In this document: positions 10,716-19,554 of the stretch, piece by piece
How positions within the stretch are numbered: position 1 is the stretch's first letter
Layout: each line of letters starts with the position of its first letter
Assembly: GCA_001600495.1 (NCBI GenBank)
Contig: BCKE01000038.1
Span: forward strand, 229,223 to 293,222
DNA from: Pilasporangium apinafurcum
Taxonomy: Eukaryota > Oomycota > Peronosporomycetes > Pythiales > Pythiaceae
Reading direction: 5' to 3'
DNA length: 64,000 nucleotides
Notes under the pieces: generated by a model
The model's input: the letters and a program-made list of their open reading frames with translations, nothing else
Told to the model about the DNA's origin: nothing
The model's database searches: none
Made by a program: the position numbers and the translations under genes

Positions 10716-12296
10716 CTACGGTGTCTCTGCACCAACGAATTTAGGCGACTGTGGCATCGTCTTATGCTGTTTCGATTTGACAGCAGAGCTATCGAAGAGT
10801 GCTTCGACCTCTTCCAGCAAAATACCTTTCGTCTCTGGACACATAAAGTAAACAAATGTTCCACATAGCATGCACAGCGCAGCAAAGAGGAAGAAGACAC
10901 CGTGGATGTTCAAATAAGGGAAAAGCTTTGGGATGCCGATCATTATCGCCCCCATACTCCAGTTCGTCATGGTTGAGATCGAGACGGCTCGTGCGCGGAC
11001 GTGCAATGGAAAGATCTCGGCCGGGTAAATCCAGCAGATAGGGCCCCATGAAATAGCAAAATTGAACACAAAAAAGGCGGTAGCCACGATAATCACATAT
11101 CCAGCGACGGACGAACATCCTGTGTTCTCTGTGTTGCCATGGCAACCAGCAGTGAAACCAATCGCAGCCACGATGTGTCCCACAGTCATCCCTACAGCTC
11201 CGAGCAGCAATAACTGTCTGCGTCCGAAAGTATCGACCCATCGCATGGCAGGAATAGTACTCAGGAAATTCACAAGCGTCAGAATCAGCAGCGACAATAT
11301 ACCGTCGCCCACAGCATCCTTGAAGATCTGGCCGCCATAAGTAAAGACAGGATTGATCCCTGTTGCCTGTTGCAGCAGCTGCAGTGTCATGGCAATCAAC
11401 AACCGGCGACGTATTGAACGCACTGCCCAGAGCTCTTTCCACGTAGTGGTGCCACTTTCCAGTGCAAGCTGCTCACCAATGGCATCCAATTCATGCTGGA
11501 TATTGCTCGTCTGTCGGAGTCGCTTCAAGTCGATCGCGGCTGCTTCGCGTCCTTTGGTCTTGTATATCCATCGCGGACTCTCAGGTACGCAAAAGATGCC
11601 GATCATCACAACTAATGGTGGCAGCATCGCCACGCCATTTGTCAGCCTCCAGCCTTCAGCGACATTTTCTACGGCGATATTGATGACATTTGCAAGCAAC
11701 AATCCCGTAACGACCGTCATTTGCATGAAACCTGAGAGCAGCCCGCGGAGCTCTTTCGGTGCCATCTCTGCACCAAACAGTGGCAGCGAAAACGAGGAAT
11801 TACCAACGCCCATGCCTTGTATGCTGCGAGCAATCAACACACACATGTGCCCTTGCACTGGTGTCAGAATCACCCACAAAGTGCCTACACAAAACAGAAA
11901 GCCGGCTGTGAAGACAGTGACGCGGCGGCCATAGCGATCGGCAACCCACCCGCCAGCAAATGCGCCAGCGATGCAGCCCAAGTAGTAAATAACATTGTAG
12001 AGTGTCGTGAAGGTGAGCCAGTTGGACGGCAAGTCATGCGACTGCTGCTGACACATCGCCCACGTGTTTTTGCCATAGTCAACACAGAAATCGCCCAAAA
12101 ACGAGCCCATGACCAAGATTCCACCGGTGACACCTTGATCGTAGCCGAAGAAGAGTCCGCCTAACGAGGCAAACACGCAGACAGTAATGGCGTAGGCGCG
12201 AGACCCCTCTGTAGATGGGCTGGCAGCTCCTTCATGACTGATAATGGACGAAGCTCGCGGTTGTGGTGACATAGCTTCGCTACTACGAGTAAACAT
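10716..12296 (-). CDS. MFS sugar transporter
   Basis: The 526-residue protein (start chosen at MFTRSSEAM, 12296) is a twelve-helix major facilitator of the sugar porter family. Signatures are GGLFFGYDQGVTGG in helix 1, GGWVADRYGRRVT between helices 2 and 3, PESPRWIYKTKGREAA at the end of the first half, LQQATGINPVFTYGG in helix 7, and FMCPETKGILLEEVEALF in the C-terminal tail. The family moves hexoses, usually with protons, across the plasma membrane; the exact sugar is not decidable. An N-terminal extension of about 66 codons is open upstream but looks like untranslated leader (CT-rich tract before the ATG). It converges with the methyltransferase gene and is divergent from the receptor kinase gene. 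Confidence 0.9.
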   Translation of the reverse strand: MFTRSSEAMSPQPRASSIISHEGAASPSTEGSRAYAITVCVFASLGGLFFGYDQGVTGGILVMGSFLGDFCVDYGKNTWAMCQQQSHDLPSNWLTFTTLYNVIYYLGCIAGAFAGGWVADRYGRRVTVFTAGFLFCVGTLWVILTPVQGHMCVLIARSIQGMGVGNSSFSLPLFGAEMAPKELRGLLSGFMQMTVVTGLLLANVINIAVENVAEGWRLTNGVAMLPPLVVMIGIFCVPESPRWIYKTKGREAAAIDLKRLRQTSNIQHELDAIGEQLALESGTTTWKELWAVRSIRRRLLIAMTLQLLQQATGINPVFTYGGQIFKDAVGDGILSLLILTLVNFLSTIPAMRWVDTFGRRQLLLLGAVGMTVGHIVAAIGFTAGCHGNTENTGCSSVAGYVIIVATAFFVFNFAISWGPICWIYPAEIFPLHVRARAVSISTMTNWSMGAIMIGIPKLFPYLNIHGVFFLFAALCMLCGTFVYFMCPETKGILLEEVEALFDSSAVKSKQHKTMPQSPKFVGAETP

Positions 12297-13037
12297 CACC
12301 AAATGACTTTTCTTTCTCTCTCTCTGAACCACCAGCACAGCGATAACGGTGTATGTACACCTGATCGCTGATGTTTCGTTGTAATGAACGCAAAGCCAAG
12401 CGCAGGAAGGAAAAGAATCCAAAGGTTTCTCCAACTGCCGAATCGGTGGGTACACCAATGTGAAATGGACTTTCTCAGATACTTGAAGTTGCATGTTCAG
12501 ATATCATATGTGGTGAGAGACAATAGTTCATGGGACTGCCGTGCACGTAATTTTTGGTTTGGGCAACACAATGGGATCAGCAACTACTTCGTTTCGAAAC
12601 GAGGTTTCTGCAATTTCTCAGTCGTATCTTTGGATATCTAAGGTGAATTATGTGCACCAGACCGGTGATGTTGCCCACAGTATTGAGTTTGGTCCATCAC
12701 ACCAATCGCAAGAGCGCTACTTCATTGGTTTTCAGTTCCTAACCGTGAATCAATGGGGAAGAAGAGGAGAAAAACTACAAGTCGCCTACACTCCATCAAA
12801 AGACGCGGTGCACATCATCTTCCTCCGTTGGTCATCATGATAACACAGCGAGTGACAATCGGTTCCTATGGTGCTGGTTCTAATTTCCTCTTTCCCGATG
12901 GGAGGAAAAAAACCTCAGTGATGGGCTTGAGGTTTTATTTTGGAAAAGGAAAGAAAAGGAATGCACTGACTGGATCTCTCACCCACATACTAAAGTTTTG
13001 AAGAAACACACACATACACGCGCACGCACGCTTCTCG
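12297..13037. other. Intergenic between divergent genes
   Basis: About 740 bases separate the transporter start from the receptor-kinase start. Several short open frames (up to 99 codons, 12541-12840) show no motif. A CT-rich run lies just 5' of the transporter ATG, and a CA-rich run (cacacacatacacgcgcacgc) lies at about 13006-13029, just before the kinase ATG. Both promoters should be here. Confidence 0.4.
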
Positions 13038-15141
13038 ATGGACATGGCCATGGAAATGGCTATGGGGAAGTTGCGGAGGAAGTTAGCCGATAGTTCTGCA
13101 TCAGACTATGATCCAGCATTCGATGGTGACAGTAACTTCAGTGATTACGACCATCACCATGATAGCGGCGTGCCCGGATGGCTTTGTGTGTGGGTTTACG
13201 TACAATGGACATGTCTGATCGTCGCGTCTGTGTCCTCACTATTCTTACTCATTCATTCCATGACTTTCCACCGATTGAAGCGACGAATGGCGGATTTCCT
13301 GCTCTGTGTAATTGGATTGAGCGATTTCAGTTTTAGTGTGTTGGAGGTATTGAAGCAGCATATTCGATCGACATATTTAGGTACCTACGACCGGGAACGC
13401 AATGGCATGGGTTCACGTGAACGGTCAGGCCAGGAATTCATCATGTCGATGCTCTCGCGCTTCTGTTTCTTCATGTCGCTGTATTGGGTCGCGAATCTGT
13501 CGTTGCTCATGCGGTTGGGACGCATCGATTCGCTGTATGTTAAGCGCAGTTTCTTTGTGTCGGTGCTGCTCTCTTCGGTTTATGGCTGTATGCATTCGAC
13601 GCTGACGACACTGATGGAACCTGTTGCATATCGAATGAATGGATTGCTGCTGCTAGCGCTGCAAAGTGCGTTGTTAGCGATGATATTCTCCAATCTTCGG
13701 TTTGTACGACGCTCGCGGGTGATCGATAAGAATTCCGGCAGAAACGTCATTCGCCGATTGACTGGTTATTTGATCTGCTCGGCGTGCTTTACGCTTCCAT
13801 ATTCGCTGGCGCTCGTACTTTTTCGTCGACACGTTGCACTTGGCGCAATTTTGGAAACGTTCAATTATCTCGTGCCAGTCGCGAACGCAGTCTTGTTTGG
13901 TACCAGTCTTGCTTGTTGCTGTGCATCTAATTCACCGAATGACCTGAACGTGAAGGAATTGGAAGTCAAAACAGATAACAAGGCAGCATCTATGCCTATA
14001 GCGACCGAAATGATCACAGAAGGACCGGTAATAAAAATTGGAGAAGGCTCGAGTGCGATTGTATACAAGACACAGTGGCTGGGCATTACTGTGGCGATGA
14101 AATGCATTCGGTTACAAGGTATTCCGGAAGGATCGGAAGATTTATACATGACCCACATGTCAGATATCCAGGCAGAGTTTTGCGACGAAGCTGCACTGGC
14201 CTCACAATTGCGACATCCAAATATCACGCTGTTTATCAAATTAGGCACCTACAAAGGCAGCATGTGTCTTATCAAGTATGTACATTTGAATGATTGCATT
14301 GTACTTTTTGATGGATTCTGATGCTTATCATTTATTTCTACGTGCGTAGTGAATATTGCTCGCGTGGCTCTCTTCGTGATGTGTTGAAAGCAAATCCATT
14401 GATGGAATGGCCGACAAAAGTTCGACTAGCGTTTGAAGCAGCAAAGGGGCTGGCCTTCATGCATAATCGCGAGCCCATTTATCTCCATCGAGACATTAAA
14501 GCATCCAATATTTTAGTCACAGAAGACTGGACAGCAAAAATTGCGGTAATATGTTGCTTTTTGCTTGTACTCGGTTCTTTTTGAGTGTCTTAACCACTCG
14601 ACTTGCTCTTTATCTGCAGGATTTCGGGATTTCTCGCATCGCAACGGATTATACGACAAAGAAACTCACGCAGCAATCTGAAAGAGGGCTGAAGGGTGCA
14701 TCGGACGTAACGACGTTTGCAGGTACTTGGCGATGGAATGCACCAGAAGTAATGGAGAACCCGAACGAGTGTATTTTCAATCGAGAAACGGATGTATACA
14801 GCTTTGGTATGGCGCTGTGGGAGATTCTCACCAACGGAGCGACTCCGTTTGGTGATGTTGCATTTGACCACCAAGTGCGCGCATTGGTTGCTAGTGGAGA
14901 GCGTCCAAAGTTCCCTCCTGCATATCTTCGTCGAGCACCGGCAGAATTTGTGGAAATCATTCGTGCATCCTGGGATCAGATTCCAGAGAACCGACCATCA
15001 GCACAGGAAGTGATGTTGCGCTTAGGCTCGCTGTCCTACACGCTGAGCGATCCGGCATCGACACGAGCCAGCTCTCGACATGTGTTCAGCGACAACTATT
15101 ACCAGGCAATGGAGACCTCTCAGTCATGGACAGAATTGTAA
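13038..15141 (+). CDS. Seven-helix receptor fused to a TKL-type protein kinase
   Basis: Three exons (introns 14276-14349 and 14546-14619, both 74 bases) encode about 651 residues. After a 45-residue His/Asp-rich N-terminus come about seven hydrophobic segments (from WLCVWVYVQWTCLIVASVSSL to LVPVANAVLFGTSLACCC) with the arrangement of a GPCR-like domain. A kinase domain follows: glycine loop GEGSSAIV, lysine in VAMK, HRDIKASN catalytic loop, DFG at the second splice junction, and GTWRWNAPEV activation-loop end. All catalytic residues are present, so it should be active and lies on the cytoplasmic side. Oomycetes are known to carry such GPCR-TKL fusions, which may couple ligand sensing directly to phosphorylation. 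The ligand is unknown. The splice joins restore CLI-NEYCSRG and AKIA-DFGISR. Confidence 0.85.
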
Positions 15142-15426
15142 GCAATGGAGCATAGTTAGTGTCTTGCATGGATGACAGCGTTATTTATCGTGCTCGTGGC
15201 CGTGAAGCAGGAATGAAGTAGGTAGCCTATAATAAGTAGTTGAAGGAATTATTGGTTAGTTAGCTGAAAATGGTTACGCGAGTAGAATTTTTTATCAATA
15301 GCATTGGAAGAAGTGGAGAACAACAAACCACCGCGTCGTCAATCTTCATGCACTGAGGGATTTTTTTTGTTTTTCCTTACTCATCCCATACATAACAGAT
15401 AGATATGCAAGTTAGCTATAAAGAAC

Positions 15427-16287
15427 TCAGCATTGTCCATCAGCTGCTTTGGCTACCCCATCAATAGGTAGAATACGATCGATCTCTTCTTCACTCACGC
15501 CCTGATCACGCAATTGCTTTCGGGAGAGCGCCAACAATACTTTGGTTTCGTAAGTTTCTTTCTCGACCAGCAGTCGCTCCTTACGCGCTTGACACTCGAG
15601 AATCTCCAACTGGAAAAGTTCACGACGCTCTTCTCGCTGGTCTTTCTTCATTTCCAGCTTCAGTTTCTTCTCTTCAAGCTCCAAACTTTTCTTCGCGTAG
15701 TTTGATGAAAATGGCGGAGCAGTAGCACCGGCGAGCCAGAAATCGTCCATAGTGGTCATGCCGGCATTACGATCGCGCAAGCGACTTGGAGATGTGCGCT
15801 GGCGCTTGATCGCTGGTGGGCCAGCCGCATTGTTCACAGAGCTCGTGACCACTCCAGCATCCTGTGACTCAGATGTGGTAGTGCCATTTGTACCACTAGC
15901 AGCACCACCTGAGACAGATGCAGCTGTGGAACCAGTTGGCAATACTGCAAGAGCGGCGTTTGGATCCAGCGCATGATCGCCCAAATCCGATTTGTAGTCG
16001 ATGGAATCGGCGCTATCGCCGATCCCCGTGGGTGCGTCCTCGTCCTCCTGCCCACCTGCTTGACTATTGGAATCGTCGAGATCATTCGCCGTTTGTGTTG
16101 GCAGCATAGACAATGTGACTGGCAACGTCGCCCGCGCTGGACAGACGCGCAGATGCGATTGCAGTCGATTTACGGCCGCTGAGACCTGCTTCTGACACGC
16201 ATTGCAGTCCACTTTGTCGCCCTTCGCGCCTGGTACGCGATACTTTCGGCCGAAGAGCTCCCATTCTTTATTCAACGGCTTCACCAT
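15427..16287 (-). CDS. BED-like zinc-finger protein with C-terminal coiled coil
   Basis: The 286-residue intronless protein starts with a BED-type finger: WELFGRKYRV, then C-x2-C in VDCNACQK, and a His/Cys pair in LQSHLRVCPA. A low-complexity middle rich in Thr, Ser, Ala and Gly follows, with a basic motif (IKRQRTSPSRLRDR) that may be nuclear-targeting. The end is a charged helical coiled coil (LELEEKKLKLEMKKDQREER through EILECQARKERLLVEKE). It probably binds DNA as a regulator. BED fingers are also common in hAT-type transposases, but no transposase domain is present, so this is either a host factor or a domesticated finger. It lies in the same orientation as the RT-related gene upstream, 251 bases away. 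Confidence 0.65.
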   Translation of the reverse strand: MVKPLNKEWELFGRKYRVPGAKGDKVDCNACQKQVSAAVNRLQSHLRVCPARATLPVTLSMLPTQTANDLDDSNSQAGGQEDEDAPTGIGDSADSIDYKSDLGDHALDPNAALAVLPTGSTAASVSGGAASGTNGTTTSESQDAGVVTSSVNNAAGPPAIKRQRTSPSRLRDRNAGMTTMDDFWLAGATAPPFSSNYAKKSLELEEKKLKLEMKKDQREERRELFQLEILECQARKERLLVEKETYETKVLLALSRKQLRDQGVSEEEIDRILPIDGVAKAADGQC

Positions 16288-16477
16288 CGCGCTTCACAGC
16301 TGATCACTCGCCCGCGTTATTTTGCCTCCAAAGTAACCAACGCCATGCTTCCAGAAACAGCAAGTAACACTATATACGATAATACTATATTTAGTATAAT
16401 AATAAATTTGATTGGCTGAAACACACATTATTATACATATAATGCAGTGGATTGGCAAAAATTATACATATAAGATA

Positions 16478-16528
16478 TTGACTACCATGCATGTATTTTG
16501 ACTACCTCACTAAATATTTTTGACTACC
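16478..16528. repeat. Three spaced copies of TTGACTACC in an A/T-rich gap
   Basis: Identical nonamers start at 16478, 16498 and 16520, spaced 20 and 22 bases apart. They lie just past the 3' end of the RT-related gene and near the start of the BED-finger gene. A dodecamer ATTATACATATA also recurs at about 16430 and 16461. These may be protein-binding sites for the BED-finger promoter or a decayed tandem repeat. Confidence 0.45.
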
Positions 16529-16538
16529 AGCAACCCTC

Positions 16539-19385
16539 TCACCAGCTTACACATTGTTTCTTGATGGTGCTCACAAGCTGTGCCGGCAGCAACTCACGTG
16601 TAAAGAACGACACGGTGCCAAATTCCTCCGTCAATTGCGTACTGTAGATGTATGCAACCCATGCCCAATATGTTCCGTTAATACCTCCTGAGGAAAACAC
16701 CTGCTCAGTCGCAATCCATGCGGTGAATGAGGGTCCTGGCGGATTGCAAGCGGGAACTTCAGACACTAGCTCTTCAAATTCGTGTTTCAGCGCAAGCTCC
16801 TCAATAAAAGGCACGATGTGGAGATATTCGAGGAAAGTTCGCATCGTGTATGTCTCATCGATTTCGTGCGACACTCGCCCAAACTGCCGTTCTCTATCGG
16901 TAACAGACGAGCTCTTCAAATAGCCGTACAGTTTGGTCTGGTCGTAGTCTTTGACAGAACGAACACCTTCTTGCTCCACTTTTTCAGCAAAACTATCATA
17001 ATCCTTGCGCAGTTGCCGGCAAATGGTTGTAAATGGCATACACCAATCCCAATCTCTCTGCTCTTTCGGCCAAACTTGGTCTTCCCGGGTGTGATAACGT
17101 TCCAAATAGTTGTACATTGGTTTCTTGAGTGACCATATCAATAAAAAGGGATTAAACATTCCCAAACCACCAAGGTCCATTGGCCAATGTACCCACGCTG
17201 CAGGAATTGAAGCAGTTCCCTCATCTTTCATCAGTGCTGAATGATGACGGAGGATTTGCTCTTTCAAGTACACAAGCGCATCACCATTGCTTTGCGGAAA
17301 TACTGAACGATGAATCTGCTGCAATGTCTTGAGCATTTCGTCGACATGAGTCATTCCGAAAATTGGAGAAACGCTTCCAAAGTTTCGAAGGAAGAAAGCC
17401 ATATACTTGTTATACACATTAATCCATGACAGTGGAGTCGAGGCAGCAGACAGGCGATCAATCATCTCTACCGTAAAGGCGTCCACTTTCTCTTGCTGGA
17501 TGCAAACGCTGCCATCTGATTGCAGTTCCAAAAGCCCCCAGCGGATTGGACTTGACGGTAAAGAGACTGGTATGCATTGCGCCTTATATCCAGGTGTTGA
17601 GGGCAATGCTGGCGACATTAAGCGCGTGGAACCACTTTTTTCGTCGTTAAACTTGAGACCTACAGTTTTGGAATATCTGTTCATTTCTTTCCATGCACGA
17701 ACCACTTTGGCTTCATCTTCGTTGTAAAAGCAAATGTCATCATGCGTTCGAAACAGGAAGATTCCAGAAGAAGACAACACGAGATAGTCCATGACAAAAA
17801 GCACAACCTCTGCCAGCAGTATTGACAGCATTCGACTTACGGATACACCTCGTACCATTGTTTTGGGTGCATCAAATCCTGGAAACATGAGAGGGATCTG
17901 CATGTATTTGCGAAAAATCGCCAGCATCTCATCTCCCACACCTAGGAAACGCAAGCATGCGAAAACAGCTTCATGAGAAACTGAAGGACCAAAAAATTCC
18001 AGATCAGTTGTGACCGCGACGATCGATTTCTGTTCGTCTACTTCAGGGTCTTTCAGAGTCTGCTGAAGATGCGCTTCGGTACAAACGAGGCGAATGATAT
18101 CTTGCTTATTGATCACTTCGTTCCCGCCATATTCGTCAGCCCCTGTTTTCATGAAACCGGAATCATCATATGCAGCACCGGTAGATTCGATCGAATCTGG
18201 CAGAGCTGCAAGCATGAACTTGTTCATCAACTGTACGCGATACTGGCAGATAGAGCCTGACGAGTATGTTTGCTTAACTATCGAATGCAGAAGCTCTCGG
18301 AATGATTGCTTCAACTGGACAGCCCATTTCATGCCGATGTATTGGAACAGTAACATTGTCAGTACTTCTTCTTGCAGATAGCATCGAAACCGACCATTCA
18401 TACCGCGCTTGATGTCTACAGTGATACCCTCTAAGGGCCATTCAAATTCCTTCAAGTTGCTGACTTGAATGGTTAATACGTGCGCGAGCTCTTGCTGAAT
18501 TTGCGTATTTCGTTTGGCATCCATGAGCAGCTCGACGATATCGTCACTGAATGACCCCTTGTTACGAAGCAGTGCGTCCACACAACACACTACGTCACTC
18601 TCAGTCACTTTGTTATTCTCAAGAAAGTTCTCGCTAAAATCACGCAAAGTTTTTCTGACAGAGTGGAGGGTGTCTTGTTGCTTCTGAGCAACTGAGTGCG
18701 AGTACGTTTCACGACGATGAAATACTTCCGTCTCCAAGAACTTGTATACATCATCTTCTATAACACCACTGGGCTTAAAAAAGTACGATTCCAATCGCTG
18801 TTGGGTCTCTTCTTTCGTGAGGGCAGCAAGTGGGTCCATATTTCCTGCCTCTTCAACGTTACCAGTGCTTTCGACTGGGGTCGCCTCTTCGTCTTTCACA
18901 GTCTCGTTTGTCGTTTCTTCCAACGATCCCATCAGCAATGCACCAAATAGTTTGTTGTACCGCCAAAGGCTGCGCCGTTGCTGGATCTCACGCTCGATTT
19001 GTTGCGTGCGCTGCTCCAGCACTGCTTGGGTACTCCACGGATCGCTATTCGCAAAGTCCACCAGTCCGCCAATATCTTCCAAACCTGGATGGACATTCGA
19101 CTGGATGACTTGGAGATCCTTCACGCCGTCATAGAGCACATGTAGTTTCTTTGGTTTGTCTGGTTGGGAATTGGCGTTCGCGAGGAGTGTGGTGTAGTGA
19201 CTTTCCAGTTTCCGTTCGTGCTTGGTTAATTCGCCTAACTTGATCTTGGTCGCGATCCTGAGCAGTTGGAAATGCGCTGTACGTGACTGCTGATTGTTAT
19301 TGGTCGCCGCTGCTTCACTTGCCATCGTGCTTGGTCGTTTGATTGCCGGTATAGCTTGAGTTGTTGTCTTGGCGTCAAAAGGCAA
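16539..19385 (-). CDS. rvt: Reverse-transcriptase-related cellular gene (rvt-like)
   Basis: This intronless 948-residue protein has reverse transcriptase core motifs inside a very long protein with no integrase, RNase H, endonuclease or gag part. Motif A is VTTDLEFFGPSVSH (Asp at about 461), a motif B-like segment is RGVSVSRML (about 512), and motif C is FRTHDDICFY (double Asp at about 549). GLKFNDEKSGS follows as motif D/E. About 450 residues precede motif A, including a helical, coiled-coil-like N-terminus and a long segment around NGRFRCYLQEE. This architecture fits rvt genes: single, intronless, host-retained RT-related genes known from fungi and scattered other eukaryotes, with nucleotide-polymerising activity but unknown purpose. 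The frame is fully open and the catalytic aspartates are intact, so selection seems to keep it. MASEAAAT (19325) is an alternative start. Confidence 0.75.
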   Translation of the reverse strand: MPFDAKTTTQAIPAIKRPSTMASEAAATNNNQQSRTAHFQLLRIATKIKLGELTKHERKLESHYTTLLANANSQPDKPKKLHVLYDGVKDLQVIQSNVHPGLEDIGGLVDFANSDPWSTQAVLEQRTQQIEREIQQRRSLWRYNKLFGALLMGSLEETTNETVKDEEATPVESTGNVEEAGNMDPLAALTKEETQQRLESYFFKPSGVIEDDVYKFLETEVFHRRETYSHSVAQKQQDTLHSVRKTLRDFSENFLENNKVTESDVVCCVDALLRNKGSFSDDIVELLMDAKRNTQIQQELAHVLTIQVSNLKEFEWPLEGITVDIKRGMNGRFRCYLQEEVLTMLLFQYIGMKWAVQLKQSFRELLHSIVKQTYSSGSICQYRVQLMNKFMLAALPDSIESTGAAYDDSGFMKTGADEYGGNEVINKQDIIRLVCTEAHLQQTLKDPEVDEQKSIVAVTTDLEFFGPSVSHEAVFACLRFLGVGDEMLAIFRKYMQIPLMFPGFDAPKTMVRGVSVSRMLSILLAEVVLFVMDYLVLSSSGIFLFRTHDDICFYNEDEAKVVRAWKEMNRYSKTVGLKFNDEKSGSTRLMSPALPSTPGYKAQCIPVSLPSSPIRWGLLELQSDGSVCIQQEKVDAFTVEMIDRLSAASTPLSWINVYNKYMAFFLRNFGSVSPIFGMTHVDEMLKTLQQIHRSVFPQSNGDALVYLKEQILRHHSALMKDEGTASIPAAWVHWPMDLGGLGMFNPFLLIWSLKKPMYNYLERYHTREDQVWPKEQRDWDWCMPFTTICRQLRKDYDSFAEKVEQEGVRSVKDYDQTKLYGYLKSSSVTDRERQFGRVSHEIDETYTMRTFLEYLHIVPFIEELALKHEFEELVSEVPACNPPGPSFTAWIATEQVFSSGGINGTYWAWVAYIYSTQLTEEFGTVSFFTRELLPAQLVSTIKKQCVSW

Positions 19386-19554
19386 AGTGATCTTTTCGCA
19401 ACATCAAGATATGCTCTTTTGGGTTGAAAAGTGGTGATAGTGGCATGTTATTTTAGGAGTATTCACTATTTAGAGTGTACCACATAATTTTATCTTGAAA
19501 CGACCTGAGCAAGGCAAGTGCGTCATTTCAATAGCTGAAAGGGCAAGAAGCATA
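19386..19554. promoter_or_regulatory. Likely shared promoter of rvt-like gene and KATNIP homologue
   Basis: Only 169 bases separate the two divergent starts. No clear motif could be assigned. Because both genes must begin within or very near this gap, a bidirectional promoter is inferred. Confidence 0.4.

Noticed and set aside
12541-12840. 99-codon plus-strand frame between the transporter and receptor-kinase genes
   Set aside because: No motif or compositional sign of coding; it lies in a promoter region, and overlapping frames of similar size exist.
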